Positions 32,206-41,058 of a DNA stretch of 64,000 nucleotides are shown piece after piece. A program made the translations under genes and the position numbers. The notes under the pieces are model-generated. The model did no database searches and was not told the DNA's origin. It saw only the letters and a program-made list of their open reading frames with translations. The first letter of the stretch is position 1. Every line of letters begins with the position of its first letter. This stretch comes from Acidaminobacter sp. JC074 (lineage in GTDB: Bacteria; Bacillota; Clostridia; Peptostreptococcales; Acidaminobacteraceae): the NCBI RefSeq assembly GCF_022496765.1, contig NZ_VANV01000019.1:1-64000 (forward strand). Reading direction: 5' to 3'.

Positions 32206-32577
32206 GAATCTCTCCTTACGAATATACGTTCCTTATATTATAACATAGCTTAGAATTACTTTGTAGTCTTCTATTATAAAGAAGACAAAAAACATACAAC
32301 GTAAAAAGCACACCAATGTGACATAAATGGTGTGCTTTACTATTGGGATAGAATCAGTAACTTTGTACTCTTATAACTCATACTTCTTTACGATCTATAC
32401 TAAACTTAAAATAAAAAACTCGGTACTACTCTGAAATACTTCTTTTTAAACCTTAAAACTAAATTACGTGTTCGTGATTCTAATTTAAAACTTTAAAAAC
32501 CTATTCTGAGTTACCGATTCCATCAGGAAATGTTTCTTCCTAATCACTATATACCCAAGAATAATAGTTTCTAACAA
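32206..32577. other. Gene-free region with terminator and spaced inverted repeat
   Basis: About 370 bases with no gene. It contains the terminator at 32305-32338. An imperfect long-range inverted repeat flanks the remainder: GATAGAATCAGTAACTTTG (from about 32346) is matched in reverse by CAGAGTTACCGATTCCATC-like sequence ending near 32523. Inside are two similar plus-strand words near 32363-32390 and 32410-32440 that both end in ATACTTCTTT. It may be a degenerate mobile fragment or a structured leader for pcrA; neither is established. Confidence 0.3.
32305..32338 (-). terminator. Terminator downstream of the asnA-methyltransferase unit
   Basis: A perfect 11-bp stem AAAGCACACCA (32305-32315) with 32328-32338 and five T on the minus strand. 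It lies 240 bases after the methyltransferase stop. Confidence 0.8.
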
Positions 32578-33378
32578 TTATTTTCTAACCACAATCGTTA
32601 AGTGCTCAGTCGCTTGTCTGTACTCAGGTTTTTCACAGCATCTGCATGCCATTTCAAGGTAGTTTTTATAGAGCGTCTTTGACTGTTCATACAGACTTTT
32701 CATCTCCAAATGCATACCCGAAAGAAAACTTTCAGCACCAGCATATGACAGTAAATGAAGGCTAGAAGCTCGTACTTCTTCTAGTGCATTTTCAGGCGTT
32801 GTGAAGTAAGCTGTTGTAAATGACTCCTCGTGACTGAGTTTTAAATCACCGGTCATATAATCTTCTAACTTACTGAGATCCTCAAAGACATCAGGACATT
32901 CAAAGACACTTGATTTTAAAACGCCTAAGGTGTTGATATAGGCTATGATTGCTGTGCCGCCATCTTTAAGAATTCTTCTTACATCATGTAGTACACTTAA
33001 CCTCTCATGCAGCTCATGCAAATGATACATAGGACCTAGCAGTAAAACACCATCAAAGCTGTCATCAGGAATCTCTGACAAGTCTGTTGCAGACTTATGG
33101 ATATAGTCACCTTTAAAGCCTTCAGATGTCATTTTTTCTTCTGCAATCTTAAGCTCTTCTTTAGAAATATCTACTAAAGTCATATCATAACCCATACTTG
33201 CAAGCTCTACAGAATATCTACCTGGTCCAGATCCAATATCCATGATTTTTCCTGAAACAGGAAAATATTTTTTAATCAAGTACATGGTTGTCTCAAACTC
33301 TACTTGACTGTAATGTGTTGAAAGTCTGTCCCACTCTCTATGGGCGTTTTGATCATAATACTTAGCTACTTCACTCAT
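32578..33378 (-). CDS. Class I SAM-dependent methyltransferase
   Basis: A 266-residue Rossmann-fold methyltransferase. Motif I is IMDIGSGPGRYSVELA, motif II region is MTLVDISKEELKIAEEK, and the FDGVLLLGPMYHLHE segment (post II/III) is typical of the UbiE/Methyltransf_11-25 group. The acceptor substrate is unknown. It follows asnA by 17 bases and is probably transcribed from the same T-box-controlled promoter, so its expression may rise when asparaginyl-tRNA is uncharged. Confidence 0.85.
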   Translation of the reverse strand: MSEVAKYYDQNAHREWDRLSTHYSQVEFETTMYLIKKYFPVSGKIMDIGSGPGRYSVELASMGYDMTLVDISKEELKIAEEKMTSEGFKGDYIHKSATDLSEIPDDSFDGVLLLGPMYHLHELHERLSVLHDVRRILKDGGTAIIAYINTLGVLKSSVFECPDVFEDLSKLEDYMTGDLKLSHEESFTTAYFTTPENALEEVRASSLHLLSYAGAESFLSGMHLEMKSLYEQSKTLYKNYLEMACRCCEKPEYRQATEHLTIVVRK

Positions 33379-33395
33379 AATGCACCCCTTATCTT

Positions 33396-34388
33396 TTATA
33401 AAAGCATGATGCCTTCTTTCTCACATGCTTCATGTATCTCTTTTGTCCAAACACTTGCTTGAACTTCACCAATATGTCTCTTTCTTAAGAAGAACATGCA
33501 AATTCTTGATTGACCAATACCGCCACCAACTGTATATGGCAGTTCACCAGCTAAAAGTTTCTTATGGAAATCAAGTGATTTTCTATCTTCAGCATCAGCC
33601 TTCTTCAGCTGTTCTTCTAATACTTCTTCAGAAACTCTGATACCCATTGACGACATTTCAAATGCAGAATCCAGTACAGGGTTGTAAAAAATAATGTCTC
33701 CGTTTAATGACCAATCATCGTAGTCTGGTGCACGACCATCATGTCTTTCACCTGATTTTAACTTATCACCAATGCCAATCAAGAATACTGCTTTTTTCTC
33801 TCTACAAATAGCATCTTCTCTCTCTTTTGATGTCATCTCAGGATACATATCCTCTAGTTCCTGAGCTGAAATAAATGTAATCTCTTCAGGTAAGATTGGT
33901 TTGATATCTGGATAACAGTCATGTACTTTTTCTTCAAGACTCTTAAATGTTGAGTATATTGAAGTGACAATCTCTTTTAAAGTTGCTTCAGTTCTCTCTT
34001 CTTTTGTAATGATTTTTTCCCAGTCCCACTGGTCTACGTATATTGAGTGTAAGTGGTCCATCACTTCATCTCTTCTGATTGCATCCATGTCTGTGTAAAG
34101 ACCTTCGCCAACTTCAAACCCATATCTATGAAGTGCCATTCTCTTCCACTTAGCGAGTGAATGAACGATTTGTACATCTCGACCTAAATCCATAACGTCA
34201 AATTGTACGGGTCTTTCTACGCCGTTTAAATCATCGTTTAAACCTGATTCCTTGTAAACAAATAATGGTGCTGACACTCTTGATAAGTTGAGTGCTCCAG
34301 CCAGTTTCGCCTGGAAGAAATCCTTCACTATTTTGATTGCCGATTCTGTTTCTCTTAATGATAAATCTACTAAATAATCTTTGCTCAT
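33396..34388 (-). CDS. asnA: Aspartate-ammonia ligase (asparagine synthetase A)
   Basis: A 330-residue class II synthetase-like enzyme that makes asparagine from aspartate, ammonia and ATP. The start [40 protein letters not shown] and the later [27 protein letters not shown] (motif 3 region with the ATP-binding arginine) are characteristic. GAGGAGAT precedes the ATG. The T-box at 34437-34700 lies immediately upstream, linking expression to the charging state of tRNA-Asn. Confidence 0.97.
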   Translation of the reverse strand: MSKDYLVDLSLRETESAIKIVKDFFQAKLAGALNLSRVSAPLFVYKESGLNDDLNGVERPVQFDVMDLGRDVQIVHSLAKWKRMALHRYGFEVGEGLYTDMDAIRRDEVMDHLHSIYVDQWDWEKIITKEERTEATLKEIVTSIYSTFKSLEEKVHDCYPDIKPILPEEITFISAQELEDMYPEMTSKEREDAICREKKAVFLIGIGDKLKSGERHDGRAPDYDDWSLNGDIIFYNPVLDSAFEMSSMGIRVSEEVLEEQLKKADAEDRKSLDFHKKLLAGELPYTVGGGIGQSRICMFFLRKRHIGEVQASVWTKEIHEACEKEGIMLL

Positions 34389-34436
34389 GATACCTATCTC
34401 CTCTTCTACATGAATAAATAACCACTTTCTTGTAAT

Positions 34437-34700
34437 AAAAAAAGCCCAACATCCCTACACAGGGACGAAAGACATATTCCGCGGTACCACCCAAATTAAC
34501 TAATCACAGTTCACTTATTCGGTACTTACATACCTATCAACTATAACGGGCTGAATCCGTCTAAGTCTACTCTTGCGACAGCAATTTCGGTTAGATGCTC
34601 AGAGATGTTCTTGGGTATTAGACTACATGTCGGCTTCCACCATTCCCGACTCGCTAGATGTTTCCATAATACTTACTCTTCTCGTCATCGCTTTTGAATC
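34437..34700 (-). promoter_or_regulatory. T-box leader of asnA (Asn, specifier AAC)
   Basis: The minus strand carries the T-box core GGGTGGTACCGCGG at 34479-34492, which pairs with uncharged tRNA 3' ends. Downstream is a terminator hairpin (CGTCCC/GGGATG) ending in a run of seven T at 34437-34443. Upstream is a Stem I with the distal loop segment around GGAATGGTGGAAG. In the specifier-loop position (34607-34609) the codon reads AAC followed by a purine, which agrees with the asparagine synthetase it controls. The exact 5' end is estimated. Confidence 0.93.
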
Positions 34701-34810
34701 ATAAATTGCAATGTGGTTGTTTCTGCAATTTGTATTTCATTTTTTACAATCATACAAAAGTTCTGTATGCTTGTCAACACTTTTTTATAAAAATCAATAA
34801 ATATTTTTGA

Positions 34811-35248
34811 TTATGCATAAATATTAAGAAGGAGACCCTCTATTTCTCCAATCTTGGTAAGAAGTTTAAGGCTTGATTTTTCTTGTTGCAATAAGTCTTC
34901 CGTCAGATTGATCATCTTCTCATCAATCATTGAAACCATGCGCATAATCTTTGATCTGCCCGCACGACCATGACCACGTCTTTCTACAACCTTTAAGCCA
35001 AAATTGACCGCTTCTTCAACAAACTGCTTAACCATTTCCTTGTATTCAATTAAAATTTCTACATCTCTTTTTTCAGAAAGCTCACGACCTTTTTTCTTGA
35101 TGTCATCAAGCATTTCATCTAAGTGAGACCTTTCTCCTTCTTCTTCCGTTAAAGCAAATATCTCATCAAAAGCTAAAGAAGGCTCTACCCTGTTAATCTT
35201 CTTTTTGCTTGTTCTTTCAGTTCTTCTAACACTGTTTACTTTCATCAT
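34811..35248 (-). CDS. YaaR-like (DUF327) protein
   Basis: A 145-residue helical protein matching the YaaR family. The segment VKQFVEEAVNFGLKVVERRGHGRAGRSKIMRMVSMIDEKMINLTEDLLQQEKSSLKLLTKIGEIEGLLLNIYA aligns well with the conserved C-terminal half of B. subtilis YaaR as I recall it. The biochemical role is unknown. Here it follows YlqG/YlqH-like genes with start-stop overlap (TAATG), tying it to the flagellar/type III export context. Either of two adjacent ATGs may be the start. Confidence 0.8.
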   Translation of the reverse strand: MMKVNSVRRTERTSKKKINRVEPSLAFDEIFALTEEEGERSHLDEMLDDIKKKGRELSEKRDVEILIEYKEMVKQFVEEAVNFGLKVVERRGHGRAGRSKIMRMVSMIDEKMINLTEDLLQQEKSSLKLLTKIGEIEGLLLNIYA

Positions 35249-35466
35249 TAAGCCCTTTCTGCCTGGTCGATTATCTCAACGACACAGCTGATCAGTTCAT
35301 AAAGCTGTGGCGGTACATTTTCACGAAGGTCCATATCAATCATTTCTTTAAGTTTATTAGGATCCTTTTCAATCGGTACATCTGTTTCCTCTATCATACC
35401 ACAAGCCATATTGAATTTATCACTGTATTCATAATCACTTTCATATGCTTGATATTTATTCTTCAT
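35248..35466 (-). CDS. FlhB C-terminal-domain homologue (YlqH/FlhX-like)
   Basis: A 72-residue protein that resembles only the cytoplasmic switch domain of the flagellar export protein FlhB. The stretch VPIEKDPNKLKEMIDMDLRENVPPQLYELISCVVEII corresponds to the post-cleavage part of FlhB (usually IPVVEDPxLAxxLxxLxxGxxIPPELYEAVAEVLAYVY). The NPTH autocleavage site is absent, as in YlqH/FlhX. It overlaps the gene before it by four bases and is co-translated with YlqG- and YaaR-like genes. Confidence 0.75.
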   Translation of the reverse strand: MKNKYQAYESDYEYSDKFNMACGMIEETDVPIEKDPNKLKEMIDMDLRENVPPQLYELISCVVEIIDQAERA

Positions 35467-37202
35467 AGTGTCACCTCAAAGCCATCTTTTGATTTTTCTT
35501 CTTGCATATCTTCATTAAGCTTTTGATACTTAATACTAGACGCTGTAAAACCAACCTCTTCTAATCTCTTAAGGCCTTGAGATACAAAAGGTTTCATTTT
35601 CTTTTCTATATCATCCCTATCGTTTTTGATAGTGATGTTTACATTAGCATTATTGACATCAACTAAAACACCCGTGTCACCTAATTTGTTTAAGTGAATC
35701 ACAAAATAAAGCCTAGAGTTTTTCCAGTCAATCTTTTGCCTGTCCTTTTTAGCATTCACATGGACTTTAATATTTTTGACTTCACCTTCTAAAGATATTG
35801 GCACATTGAAAGTCATCTGCTGTTTATTTGATTTAATCTCAAGTTTGTTAAGGAGCTGCTGGCCGGTTAAGTTATCAAGTGTCTCTTTTGCCTGCACGCG
35901 TTCAGTCGCTGATTCTTCTAACTTCAGTAAAATCATTTTTAAGTTAGCTGGTGCCTTTTCATCACGCCTAAACTTATTCAGTCTTTCAGATACTTCTGCT
36001 TCATGATTAAGTCCCATTGATCTGAATGTTTCAAGGACCGCTCTTGGACTAGACTTCATATCTCCTTCAAGTCTAAGAGGCACAGACTTAATGAGTTCTT
36101 TTTCATATAAATTTTCGATTAGAACTTGCTTAGAAACTGCAAACATTTTCGTCTTTACAGGCTTGTAGGAAATTCTATCAACAAGATCTTTAACGTCTTT
36201 TATGATCTTCATAGCCTTATCTAAATCCTGATCTAAGAGGTTTCTAGCCAGTTCAAGTTCCCCACTGGATTGTAAGAGATCTCTTTCAGTTTTGATGTCT
36301 GTATACAAAGGCACATCGGTCTTCATAATGATATGATCAAGTTTATCAATTACCTGTGATAAAACTTCCTTAACAGGCAGGCTTTCAGGCTTTTCAATAA
36401 TTTGATTCAGCTGATTAGAAACAGCCTTTTGATACATATCAAAGGTCTTTTTTGTTTCAGCCATTTTTTCAGTCATGGTCACCTGAACCATTTTCATTGC
36501 AGGTTGTTCTTTTGTAAAAAAGTCCGCTTCTACATGTGGCGAAATAAATTCAGCCACTTCATCTAAAGACTCACCTAAGGCTTCGAAAACCTCCTCGATC
36601 AAGTCGATTTCTTCATGACTTAAATCTGTTTCTGGCTCTTTGACCTTAGCAGTTTCAACTGGTTTTTCATTCATTTTATAATCATTAGAAGTTTCTGGTA
36701 CTTTCATTTCAGGACCTTCTACTTCAGATTGGATAACTTTCACAGCTTCATTAAAAGCTTCAGTCATAGTCTCTTTAACCATGACCTTTACTGCTTCTTC
36801 AAAGGACAAACCTTTATCCATTAAGGCTTTGAGTTCATTTCTCACTTCTTTTGGAAGGCTCTGCAAAAAATCCCCCTTTGGTAACTCGGGCATTTCCACA
36901 TTAACAGGTGCATCAGAAGTCAGTGCGTGGTGCACTTTCTGAAGATTCTCCTTAGTAATTTCTATATCCTTATCCATGGACTTTTGAAGGGTCTCTAACT
37001 TAGACTCAAGCGTACCTTCAGTTTCACTTAAAAACTCCTTTACCTCTTCCATTTTCTCAGGTGTAAGCTGCTCGCCATTCTTTTCGAAAAGCTCTTGGAT
37101 CTTCTTTTCCTCAAGACTGTATTTTGTTTCAGCTTTCTTAGGTTCTACCTTGATTTGTTGAGTTTTATTAACTTCGGGAAACAATTTATTTAAAATTTTC
37201 AT
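35463..37202 (-). CDS. FliK-like protein (YlqG-like)
   Basis: A 579-residue, highly charged, mostly helical protein with no signal or membrane segment. The last 120 residues (FNVPISLEGEVKNIKVHVNAKKD, then LGDTGVLVDVNNANVNITIKNDRDDIEKKMKPFVSQGLKRLEEVGF) follow the pattern of the FliK C-terminal domain that contacts FlhB in hook-length control. The N-terminal 450 residues are low-complexity, Glu/Lys-rich and probably extended. Start ATG at 37202 with GGAG five bases upstream. Together with the FlhB-tail homologue it forms the ylqG-ylqH pair, normally found near ribosome-processing genes in Bacillus, here with yaaR. Confidence 0.65.
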   Translation of the reverse strand: MKILNKLFPEVNKTQQIKVEPKKAETKYSLEEKKIQELFEKNGEQLTPEKMEEVKEFLSETEGTLESKLETLQKSMDKDIEITKENLQKVHHALTSDAPVNVEMPELPKGDFLQSLPKEVRNELKALMDKGLSFEEAVKVMVKETMTEAFNEAVKVIQSEVEGPEMKVPETSNDYKMNEKPVETAKVKEPETDLSHEEIDLIEEVFEALGESLDEVAEFISPHVEADFFTKEQPAMKMVQVTMTEKMAETKKTFDMYQKAVSNQLNQIIEKPESLPVKEVLSQVIDKLDHIIMKTDVPLYTDIKTERDLLQSSGELELARNLLDQDLDKAMKIIKDVKDLVDRISYKPVKTKMFAVSKQVLIENLYEKELIKSVPLRLEGDMKSSPRAVLETFRSMGLNHEAEVSERLNKFRRDEKAPANLKMILLKLEESATERVQAKETLDNLTGQQLLNKLEIKSNKQQMTFNVPISLEGEVKNIKVHVNAKKDRQKIDWKNSRLYFVIHLNKLGDTGVLVDVNNANVNITIKNDRDDIEKKMKPFVSQGLKRLEEVGFTASSIKYQKLNEDMQEEKSKDGFEVTL

Positions 37203-37330
37203 ATTAGACTCCATTCTTATTATTAGTATCGGTAAAATTAAATCGATTCCTTAGTAAATTTTTTTCACGATATGTGTTTAGATTCATTTATTCTGGGTAT
37301 ACACTTTAATGGCATAGTCATATGCTGAAT

Positions 37331-37445
37331 CAAAAGCAAATTATATGAAAATATATGACGCAAAACTATAGGGTCTAAGTTTTGATTACTATTCACTAGA
37401 TATTCATTTATCCAAAATAGAAACAAAATAAGATAGCCAGTTACC
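37331..37445 (+). promoter_or_regulatory. GEMM-I (c-di-GMP-I class) riboswitch aptamer, copy 1
   Basis: The conserved elements are GCAAA, a hairpin with a GAAA tetraloop (ATATGAAAATAT), GACGCAAAAC, the tetraloop-receptor segment GGGTCTAAG and the 3' end AGCCAGTTACC (37436-37445). These are the diagnostic parts of the cyclic-dinucleotide GEMM-I aptamer. It runs on the plus strand, away from the FliK-like gene, and no plus-strand gene follows. The base directly 5' of GCAAA is A (see findings for what this may mean for ligand choice). Confidence 0.9.
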
Positions 37446-37454
37446 AAAAGCTTT

Positions 37455-37590
37455 TCAGAAAAAGCTAACTATATGAAAATATAGGACGCAAAACTCTAGG
37501 GTCTAAACATATTTTACACACCTTATCTTGATAGGACATCGGACATGATTTGTAATTAAGATAATAAAATATGCAAGACAGCCAGTTGCC
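37455..37590 (+). promoter_or_regulatory. GEMM-I (c-di-GMP-I class) riboswitch aptamer, copy 2
   Basis: A second aptamer in the same orientation with GCTAAC, a GAAA tetraloop hairpin (TATATGAAAATATA), GGACGCAAAAC, GGGTCTAA and the 3' end AGCCAGTTGCC (37580-37590). The P2 arm is longer than in copy 1. A strong terminator follows at 37612-37637, so the pair could act as two inputs on one termination decision. No open reading frame lies beyond it on this strand. Confidence 0.9.
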
Positions 37591-37611
37591 TAGAAAAGTT
37601 CTTTTGATGAT

Positions 37612-37637
37612 CCACCCCTCGTTTCGAGGGGTTTTTT
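37612..37637 (+). terminator. Terminator following the tandem riboswitches
   Basis: ACCCCTCG-TTT-CGAGGGGT stem followed by a T run on the plus strand only. It is the likely expression platform of the riboswitch transcript. Confidence 0.9.
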
Positions 37638-37649
37638 ATTGCAATAGAA

Positions 37650-37672
37650 AAACCAATCTTTCGATTGGTTTA
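37650..37672 (-). terminator. Terminator of the ABC-2 exporter operon
   Basis: AAACCAATC-TTTC-GATTGGTTT stem (about 37650-37671) with a T run on the minus strand, directly after the permease stop. Confidence 0.8.
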
Positions 37673-38818
37673 AGCACTTTTTTTCTGTAGGAAGAATGCG
37701 CCTAATAACATATAGACCATTCCCATAGCAACCAGCACTGCAACACTAAAAATTACCTCATTGAAGCCAGCACCGTAGACCATGATTTTTTCAATTGCTG
37801 AAACAGCCCATTTCTGTGGTGTGATGTTTGATAATAAAAGCAGTGGTTTTGCTGTCACAATTTCAAGTGGCCAGAAGCAGCCACCTAACATAGCTGTACC
37901 TGTTAAAATAACTGGCGATATGGCTGACAATTGTCCCATCGTGTTGACAAAGTTTGATAAAAACATACCTAAGGCTGTTACACAAAATACAAAGGCTGCA
38001 ACAACAATCAGCATATGAAATATATTGCCTGCCCAGTCTACCTTAAAGAGATACTTACTCACGATAAACATAGAACTGACTTGAACAAAACCGATAACAA
38101 AGACCATCAGTAAATTGCCACCTAAAATAGATAGCTTTGAGATCGGCGAAATAAGTAACCTATCCCAAGTATGGTATTCTTTGTCCATTAGAATGTCTGA
38201 TATACCAAATACAATGGTAAACATGGCAAAGAAGAGTGAGAATCCAACAACAGAATGTTTGACAGAATCATATGGTCTTGCATCCGTTAGACTTCTTGAA
38301 ACAAGCTCGATTGGTTTCTTATAATCTCTATGCTCTTTTAAAGCTGCTCTTGTATATGTAGAAGTATCCTTCTGAACAACTTGATTGAGCATATTTATAA
38401 GCGTCTGGTCGCTGTTCACTTCATTGATACTGACACTTAACAAGGTATCCATTTGTAAATTCGACATATTTTCGCTTGTAATAAGTTTTAAAACTTCAAC
38501 CTTGCCACTCTCTACTTGTTCTTCAAAACCCTCTCTTAAATAAAAGGCCCCCGATACATCATAGTTTTTTACAGCTTCTTTTGCCTCATCTAATGAATAT
38601 GAAATGACTTCATAACCTTCTTGTTTATCTAACTTTTCAGCTAGTAGTTGACTCATTGTGGTATTGTCTTCATCCACAAGGCCAATATAAGTCACTTCGT
38701 TTGTATAATCAATTGATGAAAATACACCAATCATAACAAGGGTCATTGCAGTCATAATCCCAATTAGTTTTATATCATCACGCATCTTCATCAGTCGGAG
38801 TTTTAATATGGCAATCAT
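37670..38818 (-). CDS. ABC-2 type exporter permease (second subunit)
   Basis: A 382-residue membrane protein of the ABC-2/YhgE-like group. One N-terminal span (IKLIGIMTAMTLVMIGVFSS), then about 170 residues of extracellular domain (YIGLVDEDNTTMSQLL... DVSGAFYLREGF), then five or six spans from about residue 195. It pairs with the similar permease encoded just upstream; the ATG overlaps that gene's stop. The pair likely exports a peptide, lipid or drug; the substrate cannot be told. Confidence 0.88.
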   Translation of the reverse strand: MIAILKLRLMKMRDDIKLIGIMTAMTLVMIGVFSSIDYTNEVTYIGLVDEDNTTMSQLLAEKLDKQEGYEVISYSLDEAKEAVKNYDVSGAFYLREGFEEQVESGKVEVLKLITSENMSNLQMDTLLSVSINEVNSDQTLINMLNQVVQKDTSTYTRAALKEHRDYKKPIELVSRSLTDARPYDSVKHSVVGFSLFFAMFTIVFGISDILMDKEYHTWDRLLISPISKLSILGGNLLMVFVIGFVQVSSMFIVSKYLFKVDWAGNIFHMLIVVAAFVFCVTALGMFLSNFVNTMGQLSAISPVILTGTAMLGGCFWPLEIVTAKPLLLLSNITPQKWAVSAIEKIMVYGAGFNEVIFSVAVLVAMGMVYMLLGAFFLQKKSA

Positions 38819-40110
38819 GCTGTCACCTCCTCTAATTGAACACTGCGGTGTGTTTTCTTATTCGAAATAATCATTAGGCCTAAAACCATAAATACAAGGC
38901 CATTGATAATCAATGAAACCATGGATGGCATCATCTCTCTTAGACTCGCTTCCATCATAACCTTTTGAAAGATTTCTAATGAAGCACCGTTTAAGAGAAT
39001 ACGTGAAATCCACTGAAACCATGCTGGCATCATAAACAAAGGAAAATAAGAACCACCAAACAAGGCGAGGATTTGAAAAATACCAGATTCTAATACATTT
39101 AATAGCTTAAGATCGCCTGCCTTTAAAGCCAAGGCAGCCAAAAGGGTGCCAAAACCTGTTACTGAAAAGGCAACTATCAAGATTGCCAGCATCAACATGG
39201 ATGGTCTTCCCCAGTAAACGCCAAATCCAAAATGTGATGTTAAAATCATAAGACTGATCTGCATGATAACAATGATAAATATCAAAGTTAGCTTACCAAA
39301 CACAACCATCTTTGAAGAAATTCCTGCACTCAGTTGACGCTGAAGTGTATAGTTTCTTTTTTCTAAAAGCATGAACTTAGCACCGTATGATGCCCCAAAT
39401 AAAAGGAACATGGCCATCATAGCCGTAGAATAATACTGTCCAGAGTTGACCAACTTAAGCTTGTCAATCCTATATAAGCTAGATTTAACCTCTAAAGGTG
39501 ATTGCTCTCTTTCTTGAAGGCCAGTCATGACTTGATCAATGATCTGACTGTCAACATTAAAATGATTCAAGGTTTCGTAACTTACCTTGTTCATAATCAT
39601 AACTTGAGACAACTGATCCATAACCCCACCGATAAGTTTTTCTACGATATCAGAACTGTATTGTCTGGATTGATTTCGTATCACCTCTACACTGACTTTT
39701 TTCCTAAAGGCAGGCGACATATTTAGGGCAATATCCTTAAGATATGTTTCAGGCAATACAACAACACTTGATATAGAATCTTCTTCTATCCTTTTTATGG
39801 CTTGGTCGTAATCAAGAAACTCATACGCTACAAAGGATAAGTCTTCACTATCTAGAACATCTGTTAAAATTCCATCCAATTCTTTTGCATCTTCAAGTGA
39901 TAGATAGTCGCCTCTATCCTCTAAGGTGTATGACTTGACAATACCAATGTTAATTTTCCATACCTCATCGTCTCCTGATCCAAATGAACCGGCCAAGGCA
40001 AGACTTAGGATGGTATATAATATAATTGGCATTGCAACAAGCATAATCAAAGCTTTTCTATCTGTTACGACTATTTTTAGATCTTTTTTGATTAGATTAA
40101 TAAGACCCAT
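38815..40110 (-). CDS. ABC-2 type exporter permease (first subunit)
   Basis: A 431-residue permease with the same plan as its neighbour: one N-terminal span (ALIMLVAMPIILYTILSLAL), an extracellular domain of about 220 residues, and a C-terminal block of six spans. GAGGAG precedes the ATG. Expressed with the ATPase (10 bases upstream) and the second permease. Confidence 0.9.
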   Translation of the reverse strand: MGLINLIKKDLKIVVTDRKALIMLVAMPIILYTILSLALAGSFGSGDDEVWKINIGIVKSYTLEDRGDYLSLEDAKELDGILTDVLDSEDLSFVAYEFLDYDQAIKRIEEDSISSVVVLPETYLKDIALNMSPAFRKKVSVEVIRNQSRQYSSDIVEKLIGGVMDQLSQVMIMNKVSYETLNHFNVDSQIIDQVMTGLQEREQSPLEVKSSLYRIDKLKLVNSGQYYSTAMMAMFLLFGASYGAKFMLLEKRNYTLQRQLSAGISSKMVVFGKLTLIFIIVIMQISLMILTSHFGFGVYWGRPSMLMLAILIVAFSVTGFGTLLAALALKAGDLKLLNVLESGIFQILALFGGSYFPLFMMPAWFQWISRILLNGASLEIFQKVMMEASLREMMPSMVSLIINGLVFMVLGLMIISNKKTHRSVQLEEVTA

Positions 40111-40120
40111 GGTCTCCTCC

Positions 40121-41050
40121 TTAATCTCTTAAGGCCTTTCCTGTCAGCTTTAAAAATACCGTTTCAAGATTAGGATTTTCCACATCAATGGATGTCATCT
40201 CTATATCAAACTGACTAGAAGCCTCAACAACTTCTTTTATTAGATTCTCTTTTTTCTTTGTATAGACTGTTAACTGATTTTGATCAACCGTCACCTTGTC
40301 CACATGGGCATTCTTTTCAAGTACATCCTTGATACCATTTGGGTCTTTGGCAAATGAAACAATGACTTTTCGGTCACCATTAATAGATGATACCAAAGAA
40401 TCCTTTGTACCAGATGCAATAACCTGACCTTCATCCATAATATAAATACGGTCACAGAGAAATTCCACTTCCTCCATATAGTGACTGGTATATATGATAG
40501 ACATGCCCTCTTCATTAAGTGACTTAATGGTCTCTAGAATATGATTTCTAGACTGTGGATCAATGCCTACTGTAGGCTCATCCATGATCAGAAGTTCCGG
40601 TTTATGAAGTAAGGCAGCACCAATATTGATTCTACGCTTCATACCACCAGAATATTTTTCTACCTTATCTTTTAAACGGTCTTTAATACCAATAATTTCT
40701 GAAACTTCTTCAATACGCTTTTTTAATTCATGACCCTTAAGGCCGTAGGCATGTCCCCAAAACTTAAGGTTCTCATAGCCTGTTAAGGTTGGATAAAGAG
40801 CAATTTCCTGAGGAACAATGCCAAGTACCTTTTGTATAGGTTTTGGGTCCTTTAATACATCCGTTTCCTTAAATTCGATTAAGCCAGCATCTGGTTTTAT
40901 AAGTGTTGAAATCATAGATATGGTCGTTGATTTTCCAGCACCATTTGGGCCAAGAAGTCCTATGATTTCTCCTTTTTCTATATACAAATCTATGCCCTTT
41001 ACTGCCTGTAACTGACCATAACTTTTTTTGAGATTACTAATTTTTAACAT
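40121..41050 (-). CDS. ABC transporter ATPase of the exporter
   Basis: A 309-residue ATPase of the NatA/CcmA-DrrA type. Walker A GPNGAGKST, Q-loop GIVPQEIALYPTLTGYENL, signature YSGGMKRRINIGAAL, Walker B LLIMDEPTVGID and switch histidine YTSHYMEE. About 90 extra C-terminal residues form the DrrA-like regulatory tail. First of the three transporter genes and 8 bases after the lipoprotein gene. Confidence 0.95.
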   Translation of the reverse strand: MLKISNLKKSYGQLQAVKGIDLYIEKGEIIGLLGPNGAGKSTTISMISTLIKPDAGLIEFKETDVLKDPKPIQKVLGIVPQEIALYPTLTGYENLKFWGHAYGLKGHELKKRIEEVSEIIGIKDRLKDKVEKYSGGMKRRINIGAALLHKPELLIMDEPTVGIDPQSRNHILETIKSLNEEGMSIIYTSHYMEEVEFLCDRIYIMDEGQVIASGTKDSLVSSINGDRKVIVSFAKDPNGIKDVLEKNAHVDKVTVDQNQLTVYTKKKENLIKEVVEASSQFDIEMTSIDVENPNLETVFLKLTGKALRD

Positions 41051-41058
41051 ATATCCTC

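Noticed and set aside
34231-34494. Open reading frame of 87 codons overlapping the asnA start and its leader
   Set aside because: It runs through the T-box terminator and core; the structured leader explains the sequence and there is no ribosome site.
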